From Coleophoma eucalyptorum (lineage: Eukaryota > Ascomycota > Leotiomycetes > Helotiales > Dermateaceae), in contig JALRME010000088.1 in the NCBI GenBank assembly GCA_026120035.1, positions 1 to 26,589 of the forward strand: a DNA stretch of 26,589 nucleotides. The letters run 5' to 3'. Within the stretch, counting starts at the first letter, position 1. Every line of letters starts with the position of its first letter. Shown here piece by piece: positions 9,909-19,640 of the stretch. The notes beneath the pieces were generated by a model. That model worked only from the letters and a program-made list of their open reading frames with translations. It ran no database searches and was not told the DNA's origin. The translations under genes were made by a program, and so were the position numbers.

Positions 9909-9913
9909 GTTAG

Positions 9914-10332
9914 GTTCTTACAGTTAAGCTATAAAGCTATAAGGACTAAGAGGCAAACGACGACGCTATAGCTTATATAATCAAATAGGATATAACACTC
10001 GTATATACGAACGATATTAGGAGTTAATTAGTATAGAATAGTAGAGGTTTATTTTTAGCGTTATTACTAAATACTAAGTAGTCAAGTAGTATTATGTTTT
10101 CGTGTAGCTTATTCGCTTATGAAATACGTTATAGAATAATTTCTCCGAAGGAGAGTAAACGGGACGAACGAGACAAATAACCTAAACATTCTCGTCGTAA
10201 ATCCTACTGCCTCCATATAACAAAATTCATTTCTCCTACGTCCGTACGGATAATTAAACTCTTCGTATAGTCAAGAGCATCTTAATTGGGGTTGACTAAT
10301 AATCTTAAATCCATCAATTCGCCCCTCTAGAG
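9914..10332. other. AT-rich, TpA-rich spacer
   Basis: No coding signal is seen on either strand. Composition from about 9960 to 10130 is very TpA-rich with few CpA/TpG, like 181-420, suggesting RIP-affected repeat remains. Confidence 0.45.
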
Positions 10333-11412
10333 CTATCTCAACCCTAACACTCTTCTCATGCCTCCCCACAGTCCAGAAACAGGCATCGACAAAATTCGAA
10401 TCCACTCCCGTATACCTAGCTCTCTATCATACCTGAAGTTCTTCTTCATCACCTGCTGATCATTCTCATGCGGGAACAGGATATCCGGGACAGGACAATC
10501 GAGGATTGCGCACAATGGTTCCCAGCCATCCCTAATGTCATAGAAGAAGAGTCGTTCGGGTGGCACGACGCGACGAAGGTATTACTCATGGATTTTCATA
10601 AATTCTTAAAGTGAGATTAGTGGCAAGTAAAGCCTACATATTGCTTAGTGACTTGTTACTGACCAGGGCCTATTGATAATGGATTGTCTTTTCCAAGTGG
10701 ATAAATCTGCTTCCTCCTAGGAATCGTTAACTTAAGAGACCGTGTAGCAGAGAAGGTGTTTTGCATTAACCTTTCGACAATACCTGACATGAAAAAGATG
10801 TACAATCTATTCATCGGTCGCAGATACTTAAACAGATTCCCCCAAAAGCTGGAAATTGCCCCAACTAAACCCGTGTAACTCACAAACCACGCCTCTGGCT
10901 CGCGCACCAGACAGATGACTTTTGCATCAGGATATATCTGAGCTATTTCGCCTGTGAAAAATATGGGTGCTGCATCAGCTGTCACAACATATCCTGCTAG
11001 GAGCTCTTTCAAGGCCTCCTTGATATAAATTTCGTCGGTCCTGGCTTTTCGTAAACCTTCAAGAGCAGAGGCAATGCCGATTGTAATATAGCCTAGGTAA
11101 TTGTCTGTTGCTATTTTTCCTGTGGGATTTAGGATAGAGATCCATTTTCTCATGTAATCTATCGTGGAGAATTAAGGTTCAGTTAATATCTTATTACAGA
11201 TATTTTGCAAAGTAACTGGTTGTTGGTACCCCCATACCTTGACCACGCTTATAGACTATATCGCCTCCATGACAAGACGGGCCGTCAAGTAACAGTTCCA
11301 CCGCTCTACAGAAAGAGGTTGTCCCAGTGCGTGGTAGTCCCGCGCCAATGACTTGTACTGTTCGAGAGAGATCTGTAGGTATGATAGGATACTTCTTCTC
11401 TGCATGGGCCAT
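10333..11412 (-). pseudogene. P-loop sulfotransferase-like protein with one nonsense codon
   Basis: Belongs to the fungal sulfotransferase-fold family often annotated as NAD-dependent epimerase/dehydratase or Sulfotransfer_4. Exons read 11412-11238, 11158-10664 and 10604-10333, 942 bases or 313 codons. The start is the ATG of MAHAEKKYP; no ATG lies further up in that frame. Visible motifs are the P-loop region VIGAGLPRTGTTSF, then CHGGD, then PDAKVICLVREPEAW (the PAPS 3'-phosphate-binding region in sulfotransferases), and near the end VPPERLFFYDIRDGWEPLC and FPHENDQQ. The first intron uses GTATGG; the second uses a weaker GTCAGT donor. A TAA at 10582-10584 (codon 231) sits just before VVPPERL, within otherwise normal family sequence, so the protein would lose its last 83 residues. 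It is consistent with a CAA to TAA change. If the stop is a base-call error the gene is whole. Confidence 0.75.
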
Positions 11413-12131
11413 GATGTGTATTCTCGATCGACCGGCACATTCAACATACAAATAGAAGAGCGTCCGTTACACTATTAAAGATATAACTGAAAAGTCCACA
11501 CATTGGAGATAAATTAATTCGAAACACTGCTTAACCCTAGCCATATATCTCCGCTCCTATCAAAGGTTAAGTAGATAAAGCCGGTAAAATGGATAATCAA
11601 TTACGGTTGTTGTTAGTGGTGGAAAATTTGCTGGGCAGCTTTGGCTCGGCGAATGTCAATTCCGTTACTTGGCTAGACTTCAATACGATTTGAGTTAGAA
11701 TCTATATGTTAATGAACGAAGGTTCTTCTTCTTTGTAAAGAATTATATCTAATAACATAGAGTGCTGCTTAGCTATGAGATAGGGGCTTATGAACTGTGC
11801 GAGTTCCTTCTATAGATAATTACCTGGATAAACAAAGTACTGATGAATAGTAGAAGCATGTGATTGATTCAGATCAAGTTCAGGTATAAAATGAATGATT
11901 GAATGTGAGCACGAAGCTCCTATCTACTTCGGAAATTTATGTTCTTGAATACTTAAATATCAACTAAACGCTCCTAGAATGTCTGAAAAGTGAGAATTTC
12001 CAACTTTCCATACTTTGCAGTATCTAGTCCGGGTATCACGTGACATTAAAGATGGAGGTTGGAACAAACCCTACTTACTATACAACAAGAGATTGATAGT
12101 TCCAGCTACTAGCACCCTCTAATCAAGGTCT
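11413..12131. other. Spacer between sulfotransferase-like and MpaB-like genes
   Basis: It holds the upstream region of the sulfotransferase-like gene and the downstream region of the MpaB-like gene, both on the minus strand. I see no further gene and no clear TATA box. Confidence 0.45.
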
Positions 12132-13412
12132 TTATTCGCAATCCTCTTGAACCTTTACTGGGCATCCACGTCTAGTATAAATTGCGTTCGAAAACTGACC
12201 AAATGTAGCGAAAGAACAGCCTCGATTTTCCTTGACGAAAGACATAACCTCATGACCACCTTTTCCCTCATAATGCGATGGCCCGATTTCCTGAAGCTTG
12301 TAACCTTCCGGCCTGAAATTTGCGTCGCCAGCCATGGGAAGTTGGAACAAGCTGGTGTACGCCGAGTAGAACCAATTGGAACGCCTTGAGGAAGCGACAT
12401 ACCAAGGCTGGATTTCCCAAAACAGCATGTGACGATATCCGCCGGCATTTTCCTCTCCAAAGACCTGCAGAGCAGAATATCGTGGTAGCATCAGGTGCTG
12501 GACGACTTTCTTACGCGCGGCCAGTATAAAGCACAGGAATGAGTGGATTGAAATGAAGCCGATAATAGGACGAGGAGTTGACAGCTTGAATGCGCCGACT
12601 AGCCGTGTATCCATGAAGGCGATTAGGACGGCTCGCACAACAGGAGCGAGGAAAGCCGGGACCGTAGAAGCGTAGAGAGAGAATATTCCTTGGGCAATAA
12701 GGGCATTGTCCTTGGAAGGTGCCATGTTGTGATTCTCGAAGTGGTCAATAAAGGCAGCACATGCCTCGAAGCTTTGGGGCACATTCTCAAGACCCATGCG
12801 ACAGCCGACTTCGTTCCAAAAAACCCAAGACGCATGCTTTTCGAGCGCCGTCGTCTTTCGCCAATCGTACTTGTCAATCCATTGAAGGGCTTCGCAGATG
12901 AGCAGACAGAGGGTGTAGACCATCTGATCCATCTGGATCTTGTTACCGTAGCGGGAGTGAATCCAGTTCATACGGTTTATGGCGACACATGCGCGCTCGC
13001 TATCAATGTCGTTGACGAGAAACTCACCGACTAGGACGGTGGTATCGGCGTAGCGTTTTCCAACACGCTCGATCATTTCTTTGGCGCCGACCGAAACCTT
13101 TGAGATGCCAGGGATAGCAAATGCCTGCCCAGGACATCAGCTCTACAATCATATATGTGAAGGAATAGAAGTGGATCCAGATGTGCGTACTCGAAGGAAA
13201 GCAAAGTCTTTGCCTGCGAGGAACATCCATGGGCACTCGTAGAGACCCAGTTGGCCGAGGATTGTTTGAGCATCTCTGTAATTCAGGTTCTTGATATTTG
13301 CTGGTGTGGAACCATACTGCTCCTGAATCTGCTTGACGCGACGATATCTGAGGCTTCGCACGAGGACGAGGTAGCTGATAACAACTGGGAGCAGGAAGAT
13401 GTACGATAACAT
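12132..13412 (-). CDS. MpaB-like ER-bound oxygenase (DUF2236 / rubber-oxygenase fold)
   Basis: Two exons, 13412-13191 and 13124-12132, around a 66-bp GT-AG intron, total 405 codons (404 residues). The start is the first ATG in frame, giving an N-terminal hydrophobic helix (residues about 2-20), as in ER-anchored members. The catalytic region follows: INRMNWIHSRYG, YTLCLLICEALQWIDKYDW, then a Trp/Glu-rich block ending in GCRMGLENVP, matching the MpaB/rubber-oxygenase family by eye. A second hydrophobic stretch lies near FISIHSFLCFIL. In mycophenolic acid synthesis MpaB-type enzymes cleave a farnesyl chain; bacterial latex-clearing proteins of this fold use heme to cleave polyisoprene. The substrate here is unknown: no prenyltransferase is in the window. 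No break is seen, unlike most neighbours. It diverges from the HET gene at 14440. Confidence 0.82.
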
Positions 13413-13481
13413 CCTATAAGCAATGAGCCAGTCAATGACAAGGAGGAGAAATATCAAGGAGATTTACTTGCTCCCTGAGGT

Positions 13482-13492
13482 CCTTATATAAG
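13482..13492 (-). promoter_or_regulatory. TATA box of the MpaB-like gene
   Basis: CTTATATAAG, a palindromic TATA element, lies about 70-80 bases before the MpaB-like ATG on the minus strand. Motif and spacing fit a core promoter. Confidence 0.5.
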
Positions 13493-14297
13493 ATCCATGC
13501 TCGAAGCATCTTTCCATCTATCAGTACAGTAATCAGTCTATCCTGCAGTCAGCATCTAACATGGTCAATCAGGGCTCTTTTAGGCAGGTAGCAAATACGA
13601 GATCTTAGCCGAGCCAATTACAACACTTCTGCATTTCTAGGCCACAAGTATCAAAATGTGCTGTATTGATGTAGCACATTTGTAGCAGAGTGGGTGATCT
13701 CTAGCGAATACTTACTATTGACAGTTTTCTTTTTTTCTCTTTCTGTACGAATTCTTTTAGCTCTCCTTATCGTCATTGGATATAACTTTCATGAGAAGCT
13801 TTTCCATGCTGAGATGGAAACTTTGGCCACCCACTTATAATGTAGACGGGGGTATAACAGGTGCTAACGTATTATCTAGTGTGGACCTACTGACGGAACT
13901 TACGCGTACTCAGGGGGCACAGTAGTAACTAGCACATTGATCCTAGACGAGGTACTGAACTTTGAAAAGATAGGTAAAGTACGACGGGGTTCAGCGCGCT
14001 ATCTGTTTTGTTAGTTGGCCTCCTCTTGATCCTGAATCCAATCAGATGATTTTAATAGACAAGTAACTTAAGAACATAATCGATATCCTATTATGCTATA
14101 TCATCGGTACGGATAATCCGTATCTTTATAGTACGATAGCGTTATATAATTTTTATGATTCGGACTAAGGAATCCTCCTCGACTATAGCAAAAGATATAA
14201 TTTCACAAGATGCTAAAATTTGAAAGAGCTTTCCACCCAGGCCGAACTTCGTTCTACCCGGGCCGAGCCGTAAGCCCAAGGCGGTCACAGATGGCAC
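13493..14297. other. Divergent intergenic region between MpaB-like and HET genes
   Basis: No gene is seen. The part near the HET gene (14233-14275) is GC-rich and contains the near-repeats ACCCAGGCCGA and ACCCGGGCCGA, 22 bases apart, which may be factor-binding sites. The middle is AT-rich. Confidence 0.4.
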
Positions 14298-14309
14298 TAT
14301 TTAAAAATA
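14298..14309 (+). promoter_or_regulatory. TATA-like box upstream of the HET gene
   Basis: TATTTAAAAATA, about 130 bases before the HET ATG, inside otherwise GC-richer DNA. Confidence 0.4.
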
Positions 14310-14439
14310 TCTCACGAGCTCCCTCGAACCTCCTTCTACCTTGTTCGTAGATTTCAGTCAATACCAGATAATTGCTCCCAGCGACTCGTCATGTCATCGT
14401 GAAACTCCCACCTCTTGTTATTCTTCTTCTTATCTTCAG

Positions 14440-15445
14440 ATGGACCACCTTCCTGTGCCAGCACACCCATTGCGTGCTCCAATCCAAGTCCAGCTCTTTT
14501 GTGAGGTTGAATACGACGGAGGTGAGTTTCTAGGTTATTTAGAGCGGGTTGGATGGAGTTTAGAGAAAACAGTGCAGAAGTCCAGAACGGACAGCTTACA
14601 TAGCGAGACTATTCCTGTCCTTCAGTACTGGTGTTGTTTCGGGCTTATGAATAGATTTTACATCTGTCGATGTGCTTATCTGCGGATTCTATTCAGCATG
14701 GCCTACAATCAAGGATAGTTTTGGACCGGACGTACTCCTGGAAGGCCCTGGGTTTCATAGTCTGGGTGGCCTGATAAATGCTAAAACAATTCTGACGCAA
14801 AGAATGTTCAATGATGGCTGGTACCCGAATGGGGTACGAATGTTTGACTTAAAAGTAGACAGTCCTTGTCTCAACTTTATCAGCTGTCTTCAGAGACCCG
14901 GGTCGAACAAGAATCACAGCATATCTAGTTGTACTACGCACCGTTGGTACGCCTTCCAGGTCAAAGAAACCCAGTATGTGAGAGCGCATTCGAAGCCTAG
15001 TTGTGCCTGCGACGATATCCATGCATCTCAAAATTCAATTGCAACCCTGCTTGAAAATGGCTCGATACCACTTATATTCTCCTTCGAGACTATAACCAAC
15101 GATCATTCGTCAAGGAAACACGTGCAGCTTATTCCATCTGAACCAGATGTTGCGTACGTGGCAATATCTCATGTATGGTCGGATGGCTTAGGAAAACCTC
15201 TAGAAAACGAAATACCGATCTGTCAGTTTGGGCGCCTTTCAGGTCTGGTTAGTGATCTTTGTGGGAGTCGAACAATGCCCTTTTGGCTGGATACACTGTG
15301 CTTTCCATTAGAGCCTCCCAAGGCCTATAACCAAGCGCTGATCAAAATGCGCTCAACTTATGAGAAATCATCGCGCGTACTCGTGCTGGACAATTATTTG
15401 CTAGAACAAGAATACAGCCTTGTATCTGCAGATCAAGCGGTTTGA
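14440..15445 (+). pseudogene. Broken HET-domain (heterokaryon incompatibility) protein
   Basis: HET proteins act in fungal self/non-self recognition and cell death. The gene starts at MDHLPVPAH. The first frame carries a family-typical N-terminus with EYDGGEFLGYLERVGWSLEK and a Trp/Phe-rich stretch ending in CCFGL. Near 14650 the reading moves to another frame without usable splice sites, with loss of some codons. The second frame then gives DGWYPNGVRMFD, SKPSCACDDIHA and the HET core YVAISHVWSDGLGKPLENE, CQFGRLSGL, PFWLDTLCFPLEPPKAYNQ and SSRVLVLDNYLLEQ. It stops at a TGA at 15443-15445, where the family normally continues towards a GW...WTLQEGAL block. Only a damaged echo (QGWSFNGALAL) follows before the sequence passes into AT-rich repeat DNA near 15530. 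The stop could derive from CGA. Truncated and frameshifted; function unlikely. Confidence 0.78.
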
Positions 15446-15529
15446 GCTCGTGAAGCCCAAGGATGGAGTTTTAATGGAGCCCTCGCTCTTGAAGTCTTAC
15501 ACAGGGATAGGTTACTATGCACACAAGGC

Positions 15530-16225
15530 CATTATAAAAGTTAAGATTTTATAGGTCTAATGATTATTATTAAGTTATGTAGTAGTCCTTCTTAGAACCT
15601 TCTAATAGAAGAGCGTAGAAAAGTAGTCTATCTACGCTTAAGATAGTCATAAATAAACTATAAGAATAAACGCCTATTCAACAAAATTCGACTTACGCCA
15701 GTTTTTCCAGTTGTTATTAAGTATACTACAAGTTTAACTTATGTACTACGTGCCCTTACTGATATAATAACTCCCGTAGTCACTTAGACCAGCTAGCTAG
15801 AATCCTACTAAGGTAGGTACTCAAAGAAGCAACTAGTATAAAGGCCTTTCTACTTATTAGTAATTAGGGAGTTGAGTTCTATCTTTCTGAGGGACTTTTT
15901 TATCCTTTGTCAAAATCGGTTTGGTAGCATGTGACTATAACACCGTTTAAAAGTTTTCCTGATTTTGAAATGCTTTCTGATTTTGAAAAGCATCCTAAAT
16001 CGAAAAGGCTTCTTAGTTCTTTGGAAAAGGTCCCTACAAAGGCATGGTTAGTTTAATTTTAAAGAGCTCTATAGTAGAAGAGAACAGGTATTGTAGAGAA
16101 TTTTTAGACCATTGTTTATAAAGCTATATCCGAATTACTTAAAGAAAGTCACCTTTACCTTAGACTTAGAAGTCTTACAAGAAAATACTACTTTATTAAT
16201 TTAATTATAGATTTACCTTTAACAG
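15530..16225. other. AT-rich repeat-like DNA
   Basis: Sharp change of composition after the HET relic. TpA is abundant and CpA/TpG scarce in 15545-15660, as in 181-420. No coding signal is seen. It ends near 16225, where GC content rises again ahead of the membrane-protein gene. Confidence 0.5.
15953..16030. repeat. Degenerate about 20-bp tandem repeat
   Basis: About four units of the form (G/T)CTTTCTGATTTTGAAAAG follow each other with 18-22 base spacing and rising divergence from left to right. Confidence 0.5.
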
Positions 16226-16684
16226 TGTACTTGATCACGCCAATTCTCAAGTCCAAGAGGGCACACCGCATGTCCTCGCCATGACAGCCCTGTACTTCTA
16301 CAATTCTACTTCGCTAGAGACTGACTCAGCTGCCTCGGAGGGCCCCAGGTACTAAGCGTTAGAATTTCTTGGACTTGGAATGTTCGTTGGGTTAACTTCC
16401 ATATCTGTCTCTGGATCGGCGCTAAGTTGAAGCCCCAGGCAAATTCTTTCCCAGTGCAGACATCGCCAAGTGTCGCCAAGGTAACTCAGCCTCTTTGGGT
16501 CTTGTGATATCTGCATAGTCGTAACACGAGCTCTACAAGTTCTTCAGCCGCAGTTCCTGCTTTCACTTTTGTTTCGATATAATGCCTCAATATTAATCTC
16601 TCCTTATTGCACAGCAGTCACGTACTTCGTATTTTCTGATGCGTTGTCGTTTGTCCGTGCGCAGCCTTCACATTGGTAACTGAC
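16226..16684 (+). promoter_or_regulatory. Probable promoter and leader of the membrane-protein gene
   Basis: This non-coding stretch is clearly less AT-rich than the tract before it and leads directly to the ATG at 16685. A weak TATA-like GATATAATG sits near 16576. No open frame of note. Confidence 0.3.
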
Positions 16685-17716
16685 ATGTCAACAAGTCGAG
16701 ACTCTGCCATTTTGGAGCAATGGCTCGTGCCAAAACAAGATGGCATGACCTGCCGGTCGCACACGCAACTGCTGGTTATGTTCGGTGTATACAATATTGT
16801 GGCCATCTTTGTATCAATCCTCCTCGCGCATCCCGTGGTTTTCAAGCCCACCAGAAGAGCGACCGATAAGGTCTACCACCTTGTTGCCGAGTCCTGGCGC
16901 TACATTCGCCGGAAACCAAGTGACCTAGAGGAGAAGCACAGTGGCCATCACTTGTTCGCTTTCTTCCTCTCCATCTTGGGCTCCATGTTCTTCTCCATCA
17001 TCGGCCCCATCTCTGTTGGCCTCACCCTGCAAGCGAAGCATGGCACCGGCATCGACATCTGGCGACTCATCCAGCAGTGGTCGACCCGGCCGCGCGCAAC
17101 ATTTTTTGTGGCGGTTGCCCACTTCAACCTGGCGTCGCGGTATAAGAGGCAGGGCTTGGAAGGCCAGAACAACTACCGGCTTCCGCTCCTGTGCGCTTTC
17201 TTGTCCGAGCTGCTGCTCAATTGCTTCTCCATGCCGTATCTGATCAACCAGCACAACATCCGCTCCCGGAACACCAGTGGCTTGTACATTCGGCCAACCA
17301 CCGTCATGCAGCGTGGAGTCGACATGGCGCTGATTGTCACGTCCATGCAAATTGGGATGGCCGGCATGTTTACTATAGTCCCGACCATCATCCTAATCAG
17401 ATTCAAGTGCAAAGGGAAGAATTTGTGGAGATATGATCCGGCTGGAAAAGAGCATCATTTCAGTCCGGAGCAGCCACAAGAAAAAGGGAGAGTATCAGTG
17501 GATGATCTGAAGTGGTTAAACACTTGGTTTTTTGTGTCGCTCATTATCCCTTCATTGTTGGTTTTCATCGCGAATTGGATACTGTGGGCTGGGTTTTTGT
17601 CATCCACGGCTACGGATATGTACTGCTTGGAGGGCAGCTTGTATATAGATTTGATTTACTGCTTGCTCCCAGTCGTTCTTGGTTTGTGGCGACTGCTTTG
17701 CGGAACAACACACTAG
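16685..17716 (+). CDS. Multi-pass membrane protein of unknown function, single exon
   Basis: An uninterrupted frame of 343 residues starting MSTSRDSAILEQW. About six hydrophobic helices can be picked out: VMFGVYNIVAIFVSILLA, the stretch around AFFLSILGSMFFSIIGPISV, LPLLCAFLSELLLNCF, a stretch around SMQIGMAGMFTIVPTIILI, WFFVSLIIPSLLVFIANWIL and IDLIYCLLPVVLGLWRLL. There is a basic loop after the first helix and a polar loop between helices four and five. I do not recognise the family; it resembles uncharacterised fungal integral membrane proteins. The middle (about 16900-17300) is much more GC-rich than flanking DNA, which argues that it is under coding constraint and not RIP-damaged. The start was taken at the first ATG in frame. 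Membrane location is inferred from hydrophobicity. Confidence 0.75.
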   Translation: MSTSRDSAILEQWLVPKQDGMTCRSHTQLLVMFGVYNIVAIFVSILLAHPVVFKPTRRATDKVYHLVAESWRYIRRKPSDLEEKHSGHHLFAFFLSILGSMFFSIIGPISVGLTLQAKHGTGIDIWRLIQQWSTRPRATFFVAVAHFNLASRYKRQGLEGQNNYRLPLLCAFLSELLLNCFSMPYLINQHNIRSRNTSGLYIRPTTVMQRGVDMALIVTSMQIGMAGMFTIVPTIILIRFKCKGKNLWRYDPAGKEHHFSPEQPQEKGRVSVDDLKWLNTWFFVSLIIPSLLVFIANWILWAGFLSSTATDMYCLEGSLYIDLIYCLLPVVLGLWRLLCGTTH

Positions 17717-18859
17717 GATTAGAGCAATAGCATAATAGAATTGGTTGTGGGCAGCTATGTTATATAATTTTAACATAATTATGCAAACACTCGAATTGGC
17801 CTTGACCTTGCTTTTAATTTTTTTTAAAAACTAGTTCTGATTTAATGACGTGCTAGGTTTTGACAGGACAGGAACTACCGACTACCAATGTGCATATATT
17901 TGAATTAGATGGAACAGGTGGTCATAAGATGTAGGGGTTCTAAGGGAATATAAACAATAAAATGGTTAGATCGTAATGACACTAATTAGTGGATATAATT
18001 TCCATTGTATGTTGCAGCTAGAAAAAACTAAAAGGAATTTTCGATCCGCTTGTACTACTAAGTTATCTATTCCAGTATATATTAGCGATGAGGATTTGGA
18101 TACTAATGATATAATGGGCCTCATAAGTGTAAACCCTTAGGTCTATGAACCCCTACTTTTTGTTTTGAAGAATATCAACAATACGTTTATTTCGTCGCTT
18201 TAGAAATCTTCCAAACCTCAGAACAGCAATCCTTTGCAATAATTCCATGATTATAGCACATTCAGTAAGCAGAGTAATGTATGAGGTCTGTCTGGCACCA
18301 CAGCTTTATACCTCTACGACTAAATTTTGACGGAACAAGCTTTTCTTAGCTTCTTGTTGTCTACAGCTAATGAACCCGTAGCATCTTATTCAATAAATCT
18401 CGGGATTTTTCGAGGGAAACTGATGTCTGTGGTAGTAACCGTTCTGACACTGATGGAAAATAAAAAAAGGTTCAAAATTATTGATCCTTTCAAGATAAGA
18501 TATGAATGTAAAGAAAGAAAGTTAGTCAGATGACTTTGCCAGTAAATATATGATGTTCATTACGACACCATAAGTAAAGACATTGGTTTGTCTTTCAGCT
18601 ATTACTAAAGTCTCATTTCTTTAGTTGATATTAATCATACAATATGCAGGCGAATAAACTTCTTTTTCAAAACTGCAGCTACGGCCTTTTTCTTAGGTTT
18701 TTTCTATACAGGCAGGTCTCAATAATGCATAAAGGAGTCTATAATCCTAACCGCATCCATTTCAAGCCCGTTTTCCCACGAATCACAATATATGTTTTCT
18801 ACAACATTCCAAGAGCGATATCAACATCACTGGTAAGTCTGCCCTCAACCCTCCAAGTG
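17717..18859. other. Spacer without recognised genes
   Basis: AT-rich DNA downstream of the membrane-protein gene and of the dioxygenase relic (convergent). Two short plus-strand frames (18327-18533 and 18644-18871) show no family features and biased composition, so I do not call them. Confidence 0.45.
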
Positions 18860-19640
18860 CTAGTACAATAGACATACTTGACATATGTATGGGTCAGAGT
18901 CATTATCAGCTTGAGATAAAGCCCATGTATGGTCATCGTTGCTAGTAATAGATTGGATGTTATTGTTACATGGAAAAACCCGCCTCAAGTGCAGATCGGA
19001 GCTTCTCCTCGAAGAAAAGATGGCCAGTATAGCGGATAGTTCCTCTAGTGTAAGTTCCATTATCTAAGAAATTGTAGTCTAATATGATGACAATGTGCTG
19101 GTGGAGTGCATGGCCGTCATAGTGGCCGGGGAAGTTGGTATCGAAAGCAGCAACACTATCTCTCGTCAGTAGGCTAAATTCCACGGTTAAAATTCTGAGA
19201 TTCGCAGAGATAGCACCATTGCCTGCAAAGTAGACACTACCGTAAACTTCGGTGACATTGGCACCCCAAGTGCCGATCATGAGGTCACAGGTGTTGGTGT
19301 CAATAAATTGAAGCTCCATGTGAATAGGAACCTCATCATATCCGCCAATTAGGTTTGTACGGATTAACTCTTCTTCAATCCAGTAACGACCGATGGTAGT
19401 TTCAGGAGTGAGGATACAGCTGGTTTTAGTGGTGATGAGAGTTTCAACAGCGTAATCAGTGACAACACCAGTCAAGTTGTGATCAATTGTATCAAAGAAC
19501 TCCAACTGAATCAAGTCACGCTTGAATGGTTTGTTTGTTGGGAGTCCACGAAATTGCCAGAGTGTCTCTACCTTTGCAGAGCGTCTAGCAACTGATTGAT
19601 CGTTAAGAGACCGAGGGCTAGGGTTACAGTCTGCAATACG
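18860..19640 (-). pseudogene. 5'-truncated extracellular intradiol ring-cleavage dioxygenase
   Basis: Intradiol dioxygenases open catechol rings using Fe(III) held by two Tyr and two His. From about 19630 downward one frame runs without a stop for over 200 codons. It begins with a family-typical [11 protein letters not shown] and RGLPTNKPFKRDL, then SCILTPETTIGRYWIEEELI (the first Tyr ligand region), VPIHMELQFIDTNTC, and FPGHYDGHALHQHI, which keeps the Tyr and both His of the usual GHYxGRATHIH motif but has His for the Arg. The usual W-H/D-C motif after DTNTC is gone. Near 18975, in a G/T run, the frame shifts by one base, and NNNIQSITSNDD and ADNDSDPY complete the usual C-terminus. The signal peptide and 5' exon are missing: the frame meets the PKS methyltransferase relic out of frame at about 19615-19640. 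No start codon or promoter of its own is visible. Confidence 0.8.

Noticed and set aside
11413..11451. Earlier start for the sulfotransferase-like protein
   Set aside because: That frame starts with TTG; the first ATG is at 11410-11412, directly before the usual short N-terminus and P-loop.
12155..13034. Several open frames of 60-114 codons on both strands over the MpaB-like gene
   Set aside because: They are shadows of a GC-richer coding exon, with Arg/Ser/Pro-rich compositions and no family features.
16925..17350. 141-codon antisense frame inside the membrane-protein gene
   Set aside because: Antisense shadow of the GC-rich exon. The sense frame gives regular membrane helices while the antisense gives Gly/Asp/Gln-rich low-complexity sequence.
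18327..18871. Two short plus-strand frames downstream of the membrane-protein gene
   Set aside because: 68 and 75 codons, Lys/Phe/Ile-rich, no recognisable start context, domain or splice support.
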